DNA from: Lates calcarifer
Lineage: Eukaryota > Chordata > Actinopteri > Centropomidae
Length of the DNA stretch: 64,000 nt
Direction: 5' to 3'
Assembly: GCF_001640805.2 (NCBI RefSeq)
Contig: NC_066833.1
Location: 14,624,068 to 14,688,067 of the forward strand
Shown here: piece by piece, positions 18,040-30,360 of the stretch
How the letters are laid out: every line of letters begins with the position of its first letter
Position numbering within the stretch: position 1 is the first letter of the stretch
Position numbers and translations under genes: made by a program
Notes under the pieces: generated by a model
What the model was told of the DNA's origin: nothing
Databases searched by the model: none
The model's input: only the letters and a program-made list of their open reading frames with translations

Positions 18040-19739
18040 GGGGTATTTTATTGGTGTATTTTACAGTAACATTTAATCTCAGTTGTTTAATATGGGGGAA
18101 AACCGTTTCTTAATTCCAAAGAGGTTCAAATAAAACAACAACAACTACAACAACAAAAAACGGTTCTGCTGTATTGAAAATACCTCCTCTACAAGTCTAA
18201 CTCCCTCACCTCTCTGGATGTTCAGTACAACAATAGCAATGTTAGCACATTTGAATTTAAAAGCGAATCACACGCAAATGCATGTACACACAACCATACG
18301 CACGCGGAACTTTAAGTTAGGAAAAAAAGGTCCAGTAGCAAACATTAGAGGGCACCATTTGCAAATGCTTTCATCTTTTTTTCTGCGTCTCATCATTTAT
18401 AGGAGATTATGTTCATTTTAAACCCCTTCCTTTGCATCATTTATCTCTTCATCCAGACCTAAAAGATTCATATTTTAACTGGACCAGTATCGGTGAAAAG
18501 GAGAGAGAAAACAATAGAGCATGTTCTACATACATTACAGTGAACACCCCCAACCCCTCCCACCCCCCTCCCTGGCCAATATTTGGTACAAGCCATCATA
18601 TGCCACAGGGCTCACGTGTCCACTCTCAAACACAAACACACAATGTTTAACATTTTTGCTATCATGTACTGTGACCTTTCAGGTCAACAGTCAAATTTCT
18701 GGATGAGCATCAGACAGCAGTTATTTGTCTTTAAATAGCTGGCAAATTCTGTAAAGGTAGATTGTTTTAAGGATAAGAGGTGGAAGGGGGACATGAGAGC
18801 ACTTAGAAGCATGTCAATAAACAGAATTACAAACAGTAGCTTTAAATTCAGCGGAGAGAGGAGAGGAAAGGTATGAATGTGTCTCCTGCTCAGGTCCATA
18901 GCTAAAACACTTGGCAGTGAGAAACAGTTGGAAAGTGATGAGCTGTAGCATATTCTCCTTGGAAAACACATGGAGTGTTAATGGGAGAAATGACATAAAA
19001 ACTGTTGTCAGTGTGAACCGCACAAAGCAATGCGCACCTATAACCGGCCCCATTTCTGTATTTTGAAGCAGCCGATGCATTGTGCTGCCTCGTCTGGATT
19101 CACAGGATGTCAGTAAAGACCAGTGTTGCTTTCATCACACCTTTCTTTACACAATGACATTTCAACAGAGAAAATATTGAAGAAGAGCTGCCTTTCTGTT
19201 GTGATTTTTATGTTGTTTTAATGTCAGTTTCCTCTGAGTGTTCTTATTGGAATCCTTAAAGTAAACTGTTTCTTGTTCGTGACTCTCTTAAGTGATGCAG
19301 CCTCTTGTGGAGAAATGAGTGTTTTGATTTTTTTCCCCTCTGCAATCCCACTGGATATCACTTCCTATTGCTTGAAGCAACCACAAAAGTCTTTAAATCA
19401 AATATTCAGCAGAGACAGTTAAATAAGTTCCCCACAGGACAGGTCCAGTTTTTTTCCAATGTCCCCCAAATAAGCAGGGTAGCCGAAGAACCAGATACAG
19501 TATGTGATTAATCATCAGCGACAGCAATCAGTTCTTGCTCCTTCTTGCTCCTTTTGTCTTGACATTCAAAAAGGACAAAGCAGGATCAATCTGGCTTAAT
19601 AAATACAACCTTTAACAACCATCGGGACATACCAAGTTTCTGTTGCGATAGGCAGGTTATTAGGTTGGCACGATGAGGTCAGGTTTTCTATCCCTAACTG
19701 TGACAAAGAGTTTTGAAGTAGCCTTATGTGATTGTGCAG

Positions 19740-19783
<44 letters not shown>

Positions 19784-19792
19784 ATTTGTGCC
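18040..19792 (-). other. Possible tmem198 3' UTR
   Basis: Downstream of the tmem198 stop on the minus strand, an AATAAA lies at 18052-18047 and variant ATTAAA signals occur near 18070 and 19215. The (TG)20 tract at 19741-19780, read as CA on the transcript, begins only 12 bases after the stop codon. The true 3' end cannot be decided by eye. Confidence 0.35.
19741..19780. repeat. (TG)20 microsatellite, CA repeat on the tmem198 transcript
   Basis: A perfect tract about a dozen bases beyond the tmem198 stop codon, so it should be transcribed in the 3' UTR. Confidence 0.95.
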
Positions 19793-21596
19793 TCAAATGC
19801 GAACTGGGGGTCCGCTGGGGGCTGTGAGTGGCACTTGAGAGCCGCAGTCATAGTCAAGTTCGGCCATCCGGGAGCGGCTCATCATTCGACTGTGGGAGTA
19901 CGCCCGTCTGTCTGTCTGTCTGTCCCTGAAACTCCTGATGTAGCTCTGCGGACAGACACATGATACAGGGTTGGTGCAGGAATCATTAGTGTACATGTAA
20001 TGACAGTAAACTGCACAAACAACATTTTATCATTTTATACACTTGTTTGCTTCCTTGCCAATAGTTAGATAAGAAAAGAGTCAGCCTGGTCTTATCCAGA
20101 GGTTACCAAAACCACCTACCAAGTGATTCTTTCTTGGTTGGAAGAGAGGACTTTCTGCAGGCTCACTGAGACAAGACTTCAGGAAGTCACTGCTCCCAGC
20201 CAAAAAAATAGTCCCACACACAAGCCCTAGTAAAACTCTGGTAGGCAGATTTTGTTGTCTTTGACCAGAGCCAGGCTAGCCGTTTCCAGTCTTAATGCTT
20301 AAGGTAAGTTAACTTGCTGCTGACCACAGCTTCATTTTGAACTAGAGTGCTATCAATCTACTCATCTAACTCTTGGCAAAGAATACAAGTAAGCATATTT
20401 TCCAAAATGTCAAACTATTTCAGTTAAAGGAAACATGAAATATAAAATCTGAATAAAGAAGTTGATTAAAAATGAAATCTTTTTTAAAATGACATTATAT
20501 GAACTTGAAATCTTTTTTGAAAGTCTGAGATTGTGACCTAAATAGCCACAATCTCAAAAATAAGGAGGCTACTGCATCTTACTGGTGATAGCACGTCTCC
20601 ATCAAAGCGTCTTTTAGGGTTAGACTTGCGGTGGTAGCCCGGTTCAGTCTGAGGGGGAGGAACTTTAGGATGCTGAGAGCTCTGGCCTTGGTGGTGCGGG
20701 TGGGACACTGCTGGGTGGTGATACTGCTGGTGGTGGTGATGGGTGTGGGCCTTCTGCTTGTGGCTGGTCTTCTGGTTCTGTCGTTTCTTCTTCTTCTTGT
20801 TTTCTCTCTCCTTTTTTAGCCTCTCTTCCCGCTGGCGGATGCGCATGAGCTGGACTTTCCGTTGCTGTCTACTCAAAACCACTGGAGATGGAGACAGCAC
20901 GATTGTGATGGTGTATGGAAAGAAGGCCAGAAAGAGAATAATAGATAATCACAAGAGAGTGAGAGGAAAGATGCTTTCAAAGTCACTGAAACTGTCAAGA
21001 AAAACAAGAGAGGTGTCCAGTCAGAAGAGATTCCTTTCGAGTATGTTTAATTAGCTTTTAAATGATGATGATGAACTATCCCTAGGGGGTTTATTGTAAA
21101 AAAAACACTGATGTCCATTTCCTCATTTCCTTCACTCTATTCAGTCACTTGGCAGACGGATAATTTTCCTCTCTGCATGTCCTCATACTGAGCTGCTCAG
21201 TCTCCTGACATATTGTGAGTGGGAGAATGTGTTGGTGTTATTTTCACACCCCAGCAAAGGATGTCCAAAATCCATCCTGTCTCATTGTCCATTGATTACC
21301 CATGATTATATGGGTTTATGCACATTTGTAGGCAATTTGATTCATTGGTTTAATATACAGTACAGTGCATAGTGACCCCGCTGAACCTCACGAAGACAAG
21401 ATGTAGCGTATGCGTCACAGTCACAGTTTGAGTGTTCATGTGTGTGGTGGGTGTGGAAGTGTTATGAGGTCTATTGTTGTTTCTTTGTGCGGGCGGACAG
21501 CTAACGAGGCACCATCTGCCAGGGAAACTGCTTAATGATCCCCCCCTTTTCTTTTCCTCAGCTCACCCCACCTCAGGCCCCTCTGGCCACATGCTA

Positions 21597-21634
<38 letters not shown>

Positions 21635-24600
21635 TCACGCACGCTCTTGTTCGTCTGTCTTTGTGAGGACCAATTTTGAGCTGAGGACATTTTGGCAAGG
21701 CTGAGAGTTTAGATTAAACTTGGGCTGGGATTATGGTTTGGGGTTACAGAATGCATTACATCAGTGAGGGCCTTCACAAGTATAGAAGTACAAATATGTA
21801 TGTGTGTGTTTTATCATTGTCCACTCAGGCATACTAAAAGAAACAAAAAAGAAAGAGTGAGACAAGCAAAACATGTGCAAGCTAATTCATTCATGCCAAT
21901 GTCCTGCATGCTATTCAATCCACTGATAGATGATTTCCCTCACTGCTCTACTTGGGTGCTCTGCTTACCCATAGTGCCCCAGTTTATCACCCTCACCCTG
22001 CCCTTCCCCCAGTACACCTGCTCCCTCCTTTCTTTGTCAATACACCATTTGTATCCATAAAAGGATGCTTTCAGCAAACAAACAAACTGAGCTCACTTGC
22101 AAGTATGTTTTTTTAAATGACGCACTATGTTGGTTAATTTAAAGGGGTGATGCAAATAATGACTTGCTTCTTATCACAGAGCAGCAGGAATTGCAATAAC
22201 ATTTGTAGTTCTTTTGCCAGAGCACCGCCTCCCTCATTTTCTCTTGCATTCATCTTCCCAATCACAAACCACAGGCCGTATCTACGGCAACAAGCATGCA
22301 ATGCACACAGTACATACAGAAGTGCAACAAAGATGTTTTGTTCTCATTTTTATTATTTTTTGTTACTGGAGTATTATTATTGACTTTTCTCTTTACCCTT
22401 TGTCAGACCACACTGCTACCACCATTCCACTACATTGCTGTAAAAATTGCGATACCATTATTTTTTGATGCAGTGTTTACTCAGTGTGAGGTTAGAGGTG
22501 TAGTGAAGAATAATGCTGTACAAATTCTGAGGATGGCTGGAGTATGATCAGTACACTCTGATCTAGTTTTTAAAATCATGAAGATAAGGCATGAAGGGTC
22601 CAACAAAGCCGTGTACCTTGAATTTTAGGGAATCCACTCCTTTTCCCAGTTTTTAGTCTAACCACACTTTCTTCATGTCTATCTCTTTCTGGTGCTCTTT
22701 CCCCTACCCACTCAGAATTGCACATTTTTCAAAATAGCACTGAAACGCTTCCTCTGTATTTTTGCCCATACCCTCTGACTGGAAGCGATGGCGGCCTGCT
22801 GTTTAATCCCATTATTTGAGGCCATGTGTGACTTCTTCTAAGATGCTGTATAAATCTGCACGTCACACACATGCATGTGTGTTTGTGTGTACAGATGAAT
22901 GAGATGTGTGTGTTTCAGTTTTCCTGTGGTTAGTGTATGAGTGAGTGAGAGAGAGACTATGTCCCAGTATATTATGGTCTATGTCCCTATTGTGTGTGTG
23001 TGTGTGTGTGTGTGTGTGATCTTCCCATCTGTGTTGTGGCTGCTTTCAGAACAGACGCTACTACCGTCAATAACACTCTGTTGACAACAATAATGTTGTT
23101 GTATTTAGCCTTTCCCTCACACATACTCATACACGCAAACACTGTTTCATGAATGATGATGTTCTGTTAAAGTGGCACAATTGTTACATGAAACTGGGTT
23201 AAATGCACAAATTGAGGCTCCAAAACAGACCTTATAAGTGATCCCTCCATGCCCACTTTAGTTATTTTTTGCTATGATCAACACCTTGTCAAGAAGTCTG
23301 CATCGGAGTTCCTCTTGCCTGAAGTTTGTGGCTATGTCCTATAGTACCGTAACGCTAGAGGGGACACAGTGAGATGAGGACCACTTCTTTTGAAGCAATT
23401 TCTGAGCATATCCTTCATGGATTCAGAAGTTCAAGGCTGGTGCAGAAGCTGTAGCTTTATTCAGCAATGAACTAAGAGACTGAAATTTCTGAACTTACTA
23501 AATAATGTTTACTCTTTATTCATAAAATGTGTATCTGAACATTTTCATAAATTCATTAGCTTTAATGAGGTTTGTTTATCAAAATTCACCACCAAGTAAG
23601 AGATAAAAGTCTGCTGCTCGACTTGTGTGGATATGATCTGTGTCTCTCTGTTCTTTTCTTTAGCTTTTCACAAAATCCAAGGCGGCTGGATTTTTAATGG
23701 AATCTTTTTAATTTCCCATTCCCACTGTCCAGCAATTGACTCCCTTTCTACTTCCTCTCTACTTTACCAGACCCCCACATCCCCACACCTGCTTCTCTCA
23801 TACCCTCACCAGCTCCACAGACCCCTTTAGGGGGTCACAAGCCAAAAAGGTTGGGAAGGTGTTCCAATCACAATGATATCTGTGTCCTAAATTAGCTTCT
23901 GAACCTGGTAAAAGGAGTCTTGTTGTATATGTCTGGCAGCATCACTCACCCTCTGTGTGAGAAAATCCCTCTGCAGTGACTTTCCACTGGATCAGCACTC
24001 CGAGGAAGGCCAGAACAGGCCACACCCCCAAGATGACCCAAGTAAACCAACACACTGGCTTCTTTGGCGCCACCTGCAAAGATTACAGTTGCAATTTTAG
24101 TTGAATAATTTAATCCTGATCTAACAAAAACTACACACTTAATCAAGTCTAAATGACAACAGTTGTGTAAGTTCACATTTTTTAATCTTGTATTGCATGA
24201 GTAACATCATTCTGGTTGTTCTGAATTCTGGTTGTTATTTTATTCTATCACTGTACTGTCTGCTTTTCTTTGATCTTTTATGTGATACATAAAAGATGCC
24301 TTATGCTCCGTTTCAAACTATATGTCTGAAGCAGCACTTGTTAATGGTGCTGAATTTCTATTACCCACCCTTTAGAACTCTGGTATCAACATATTTAATC
24401 CCTATTATTAACACTTGGTGTGTCTGTATTACTATCTATCTATTTTGAGTTTCTTTCTTTTAAGTTCTCATGCAAATTCAGCACAGTGCATAATGAAATA
24501 CCCCAAAAATAATAAGAATGAATCTAACTGTTTTCTTGTAAAATAAAATATCTGAAAATACACGGAATAGAAGGTCAACATATAGCCCACCCTTAAGTCT

Positions 24601-27600
24601 GCCTGTCTTTCCCTCATCTACTCACATTTCAAATGCACAGAGCTCCCTGTTTTCAGGTAAACTATTGACTCACTCCTTCCCCTTAATTCCAACCCGCAGG
24701 CACACCCATAGCTCCTGGCAAAGTATTGTAGACAGCCCACCAAGGTGAAGTGTCTAAAATCGCAATCAGTTTGTCCAGTGCAGGTCTGTCTCTCATTCTT
24801 GCACACACAAACACACAACAACATTGCTGACCAAAGCAAACAGCTCAATAGCCAACTCAAGGGATGCAGTAATGATGTTTGATGTACACACATGCAAGAT
24901 TAAACACATGACTGCCTTCAGACATACAGAACACAAAACATGCCTCGAGGTTACTTCAAACAAAACTAATAGCATCCCTCCATCTTTCTCTGTCTGTAAC
25001 AGTTTGATCAGCAACAGACAAACACACAGGCAAGCCTACCCTAAGTCTCTCGTAGATGTAGTGGACCAAGGCAAACAGCTCTATAAAGTAATCCACAGTG
25101 ACAGTGATGATGGCAGAGCCAAAGGTTGCGGTGGAGAAGGTGACAAAGCAGCACTGCCACTGAAGCGTGAGGACTGCAAATAATGTCCCTGAACCCAGGA
25201 GGATACCCAGAGGAACCCATACGGTTTTGGGGTGGTAGAACTCCTCCATGACCTTGAGAGACAGAGAGAGAGGAGGGTTAATTTTACTTTGGCAGTTGAT
25301 ATTTTTTATATTGCCTTTTCTTGGTTTAATCAGGACAATTAAGGCTTGGTCACATTGCAAGAAAGTGTGTGAAATCAGCTTTATTTTAATTAATATTAAC
25401 AGCAACAAAGTGAACTGACACCCAGTATTTGCCTCCACTTTAGCTGTGGTGAACATTTACATGCAATTTTGCTTACAGCTCTCTTCTGTGCAAAAGTGGT
25501 TAAGAAGTAAAATCTTTTACATACATTACATTGTTTTTGAGCACATTTGGCATTTGGATGGCAAATGGCCATCAGTCTAAAAAATGCATGATCCAAATGT
25601 GTGTCTTACCACTAGAGAAGCCACTCCAACCAGCAGGCCGAGCAGCAGGCCCACCATAAACAGTCCCACACTGCGAACCAGCATGGTCACCAGGCCACAC
25701 AGGGTCCCAATGCCCAGGCCGATGCCAACCGAGGCCTCTACACTCAGCTGAGTGTCCATCACCCTCTCTTTGTAGCACAGCATGAAGATGACCACGGAGC
25801 CAAACATTAGGCCTGTGAGGAACAACACGGCCTTGAAGCATCGATAGCCTGGATGAGAGATGGGAAACAGACTACTGTGAGGCTATGACAAGCATACATG
25901 ATGTACCTGTGTGTATGTGTAAAAAAAAAAAAAAAAAATCAAATCAAAACAAATATACACAAGGAGTAGTCCATACACATACACTAAATTCTAGCCTTGA
26001 GTAACTTCCATGAGGAATGCACATACAGTACATACACTCCAAATCATAGTGCACACAAACACAAATACACAACACTCACACATCCAACACATTTCATTTT
26101 GAATAATACATCAAGATCAATACTGATCAAGCCTTATATTATCATCTGCCAAACAACATACGAGATCAAGACCACCTCACAACAGTAATTACAAAGCCAA
26201 ATACACTACTGAGAATATCTTGTGACACACCATTTTGATCTATATAACAGTTTTCTCAATTTGAGCCTGATGATTAAATGTAGATTTGGTTGCTTTGCAA
26301 CATGTTCCTAAATTAAAATGGCGTTATTATATTTAAGAGATAAAATATTACAGGAAGGATGCATAATGAACAAAAAGACAATGTAGAGCCTCCTTCCTAT
26401 GGTGGGTAAAGGAGCAGTATATGCACAGACAGAGAGGCTTTTCCTCAGTAGGGGATGATGTGAGCAGATAAACTCATTCTGCAAACCTTTATGAAACAGC
26501 TTTAAAATATGATAATCATCATATTACAAAAGGTCATCCACATTCACTAGTCAACAGGCCTGCTGCTTAATAGAACAGCAGCACTTGTATGGTTCCTCTT
26601 TTGCTTTCTCACCAATTTAATAATGTCTGCATCTCTCTTTATTTTTTTTTCCCTCTGTATCTCCTTGTTTCATTCTCTGACTGGACTGTGTCTCGGGGGC
26701 GGGGGGGACCAACATCAGATTGTTATCTTTGTGTAATCAGGCATTGCACAGCTGAGCCGAACAATACTCTTCCTCTCATCCAACCCACCGTCTGTGCTCC
26801 TCCCTCATGACCATGCCTCATTCATTTGATACACTTCCTCTGGCTTTTTTTACTCTCCTCTACTCAATCTTGTGTGTTTTCCTGGATATGTTTCAGCCAC
26901 CACGCCTTTTAAAAAAGTGTGGTGTATTCTTCACAGCTGTTGCTCTTCTTCTGCAGCAGAACGCCTGAATGAATACAAGTCTGACGGGGAGTAACTAAAG
27001 AATTTTCAAACCATCTACAGCAACTTGAACATTCATTTGGTCAGCAGCCGCCATAAATTCCCAATTTTGGCCTTCCACATCAAATAGCCTCCATCAATCA
27101 GTTTTGAAATATCACAGCTCTCCATGACTGTTCCTAAGCTTCTGGTCTTTTTCCATTGTCCACTTTTCCTTCCCCTGCTTTGCCCCTCCTCAGTCCTTTC
27201 ACTCAACCATTGTTCCACTGCTCCACTACTATACTTATCCCTCCTACTCTCTCTTTTGTTCCTCATTGCTTCCCTTACTTTTCCCCCAGCCATCAAACCC
27301 TCTATCCCATCTGTTCACTGTGGCTTGCACTGTGACCCCCCTCTTTCTCTCTCTCCCTTCTTCTCTTTGCTTTTGCTTCATCCATCTTGTTTCTGTAACA
27401 TCAGTCATCGTTCCTGTTGCAACTTTGTATTTCTGGATAAAATAAGTGACAATTATCCTTGTATTTCCAAGATCTCGGAGCTAAACCACATTCTTCAGTG
27501 GAATGAGGCATCTATTAGCAGGCAGAATATCTTTTTTCCTCATATCATACAAATGTGACTGTGGTTTCTGAGAAATGTCAAAAAATGCACTGTTTCATTT

Positions 27601-30232
27601 TCTGAGCAGTGAATTTTATTTGATTTGTTTGGTTTTAGTGAAAGATCTCATACAGAGTGAAAGGTTCATCTCTCTCTCTCTATGTCAGACAAAGACACAG
27701 GCAGACATCAGGTGGTGAAGGACTGAGGAGCGAAAGTATTTTAAGTAAAATGATGCCATTCTGTAATTGTTTTGTTTTTTGTTTTTTTGGCATCTTGAGA
27801 CTTTCAGAACTGTTACAGAAAACATTAACATGGATACAGCATGGTCTTTTGTCTGACACTACCCTGAGGGCAAACTTGACATTTTCTGCCCTACTAGTTT
27901 TAAGGATGGACAAATAGCAATGGTCTCTATATTTTTATTCCACCCAGCAATCTTATTTCAGGGACAGAAGCCTTTACAGTCTTGTTGCATGTTGTTAATG
28001 TTTTAGGGCAAACCTCTTTGTAATGCAGGGACTAACACCCATGCTTTACTAGGACCTATACAGTGAAATGCTGTCTGTATTCTTCAGCTCTGTCTCTCTG
28101 TATGTACTCATCAAAAAACAGCATAACTGTTGCTGTTTTCCCAGAACTGTGCCTTTTTTTTCTTTGAGTTTTTGTGCTGGACACAAGAATATTCAAAGCA
28201 CCACACGAAGAACTTTACGGGAGTTGTATGCAATTGTTTTTTTTTTTTTTTAATTAAATGATGAAACTACACAATGTTGATTTTCTTTGACATTCTTACT
28301 ATGTATAGCAGGATCTTAAAGCACGTAAAGAACCTACATTCTCTATATTATAGTTACGCGCAAGACTATAATGCTTGTGTGTGTGTGCTTTAACTGCACA
28401 TTTCTACCTGCTTCTGCTAGGTATATGCTGTTTTCTGAACATTTGTAGCATGTCCTGTTGGTCAAGTATTTACTGATGCATACCATGTCACTGTGGGAAA
28501 AAGTCTCTTTATACTTCCTACTGTCTGGTAAAGGCAAAAATGACTAGCATTTGCCTGATCATGAGTGCCTGCGTTCCAGCTGCTACTTACTAGATCATCA
28601 TTAACGCACACAAAGACAGCAATATGAAAATTGTTCTGCCACTAAAACTAGAAAATTGCCGCAAGTAAATAATTATACATGCCTCTAAGTCAACCCAAGA
28701 CAATACACAGAAATTAATTGCACCTTTGGACATGAATGCACAAGACATTCTGAATTTGATGCCATTATTTGAGCGCTTTTATACAATTTTCCAACTCACT
28801 GTTCAAGTGCAGATAATTTTCTATCCATCATTTTTAGCAACACACACAACCCTAATGTAGAAAGCCTGTAACTATTATAGCAGATTACATTCAAATTATT
28901 TATTGATCATTCTTTGCTGTAATGACTGTACATCCAAACTTATCAGAATGAGCCCTTAACACTTTGCTCAAGTAAAGGAGTTTGTATCTTAACATAGGAA
29001 TGGACCCATGCATACAGCATGAGTCCTGGCATTTGATGGCACAGAGGAATTTAAAAAAGTAAAAGTAAAAAGACAACAGAGGGTCCACTGTGAGTTCAGC
29101 CTGGTAGTTTTGATTAATAGTGCAACCGCTCCTTTTTTCTTTCAGCCCTGCTGCTGCAACATTTAGTTGAAAGAAATGGACAAAATCAGCAGCAGGAGAT
29201 AACATGTTTTTTTTAATTATTTAAAAAGACACCAGGGAGTCTCCTCTTCCTTATGATGACAGCAGTTTGGGGTTTACTAATGGACATCTAAGGTTTTAAT
29301 CTAAGCAAACATATGAATATGAATCTAAGATAACATATGATTTTGAAAGTGCAGACTATGGTTTAGTATCCTTAAGTAATTACTGTATTGTATAGCAACA
29401 GCCACAGCTTAATATTTAGGAATGAGAGTTCAATATTGATTCACACAACGAGAAACAAGAGAACTACTCTGTGCTGCTCTGAAATCAATAATATCATACA
29501 CCATGAGAGGAGAATGTAGCAGAAAAATTTCTACATGCAATGTGCCAATTGTTTCCTGGCACTTGGACATATAACACAGATATCTCAATTACATGTCACT
29601 CCTCAATGATTCCATCATATCAGTCATTAATGCTCCTGGCTGATGGCCATATTCTTTTCTTTTGATCAGATAAATAATGCCCAGGATATCCAGGTTTTTG
29701 CTTATGTAAAGGAGTAATTTATGTTTGCAAACATACAATAAGCAGCTTCTAGATGAGTGAAAATAAAAACATATATAGATAGATGTGTGTACACAGATAA
29801 AATCGGCTACAATATTAAAACCAGTAACTGGTCTTAATGTTGTGGCTGATCTGTGTTTAAAACAGAATCTGGATGAAAAGACATACAGACCTCTTGATGG
29901 TAATTTGCTCTTTTTAGCAGGTACAAAAACATGTGACCAATAAACCAAAAGTTATATGAAAACACAGTATAAGCAATTTCAAACTTTTATGAAATTATTC
30001 AGTGATCCAATTTAATGCATGAGAAATGTTTAGGTACATTTTTAGTACCAGCTCAGACTTTTTGAGCACAGCTCTGACTACATCACCACTCACCAAAGAA
30101 GCAGTAGATGATTCCAAAGAGGCAGCACATGGAGCAGACAACTGAGGGCACGATCTCATATTTCCTCTCAATCTCCTGGTCACACCTCAGCCCCACCTCT
30201 GCCAAACCGAATAGTTGGCTGGTAGAAGTCAT
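19793..30232 (-). CDS. tmem198: Transmembrane protein 198 (6 coding exons, 388 aa)
   Basis: Minus-strand coding exons in transcript order are 30232-30094, 25848-25610, 25252-25040, 24073-23950, 20881-20583 and 19945-19793, with frame kept at every GT-AG junction. The protein has seven hydrophobic segments: one in exon 1 ([19 protein letters not shown]), three in exon 2 ([54 protein letters not shown]), two in exon 3 and one in exon 4 ([18 protein letters not shown]). A basic cytosolic tail has [16 protein letters not shown] and [10 protein letters not shown] followed by [11 protein letters not shown], matching human TMEM198. TMEM198 is reported to bind LRP6 and promote its phosphorylation by casein kinase 1 in Wnt signalling. 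The protein is about 28 residues longer than human because of a Lys- and His-rich stretch in the tail. Fish may have two copies; which one this is cannot be said. Confidence 0.94.
20583..20881 (-). other. tmem198: tmem198 tail exon with polybasic and His-rich segments
   Basis: This exon encodes residues 239-338. After the conserved basic helix ([17 protein letters not shown]) come a run of lysines (267-271) and a segment at residues 279-309 with 12 histidines among 31 residues, including HHHH (286-289). It then returns to conserved sequence [10 protein letters not shown]. The human protein has a Pro/Arg-rich linker at the matching place. The codons are ordinary CAC/CAT mixtures, so the His run is not a slipped microsatellite. 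Confidence 0.85.
21600..21631. repeat. (TG)n microsatellite
   Basis: A perfect dinucleotide tract of about 32 bases within a tmem198 intron. Confidence 0.9.
22991..23018. repeat. (TG)14 microsatellite
   Basis: A perfect dinucleotide tract within a tmem198 intron. Confidence 0.9.
23820..23865 (-). mobile_element. Fragment of the hAT-like terminal repeat, inverted
   Basis: Read on the minus strand this gives TTCCCAACCTTTTTGGCTTG, almost the same as the left end of the element in desmin intron 1 at about 8551. Only the end is recognisable. Confidence 0.45.
25849..30093 (-). other. tmem198 intron 1 of the coding region
   Basis: An intron of about 4.2 kb between the first two coding exons (donor TTTG|GTGAGT, acceptor CATCCAG|GCTATCG). 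It is AT-rich with poly-A/T runs (about 25921-25938, 28239-28250). The pyrimidine-rich segment 27120-27420 gives a long Ser/Leu/Pro frame on the plus strand that I take as noise. Confidence 0.75.
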
Positions 30233-30360
30233 GATGACAGAAGTGAAGGGGGGAGGGGGAGGCAGCGGTTAGGGGAATAGAGGAGGGCAGGGGCGAGGGA
30301 TAAAGGGGGTGTGCGGGGATGTCTGGATCAGTGGGCCTCACCCATGGAGATGTGTCTACC
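30233..30360 (-). other. tmem198 5' UTR part of the first coding exon
   Basis: On the minus strand a strong polypyrimidine tract and acceptor (CCTGTTTTGCAG|GTAGACAC) end at 30361, so the exon carrying the ATG probably spans 30360-30094 and has at least one upstream non-coding exon. A five-codon upstream frame (ATG GGT GAG GCC CAC TGA) lies at 30345-30328 and may slightly reduce translation. Confidence 0.55.

Larger units (their letters stand above)
20882..23949 (-). other. tmem198 intron between tail exons
   Basis: An intron of about 3.1 kb (donor GAGG|GTGAGT, acceptor CTCCAG|TGG on the minus strand). It contains (TG)n tracts at about 21600-21631 and 22991-23018, and a fragment of a hAT-like terminal repeat at about 23820-23865. 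No exon-like sequence was recognised. Confidence 0.75.

Noticed and set aside
27124..27558. 144-codon open frame on the plus strand rich in Ser, Leu, Pro and Phe
   Set aside because: It is a translation of a pyrimidine-rich intronic segment of tmem198, with no domain, no start context and no splice support.
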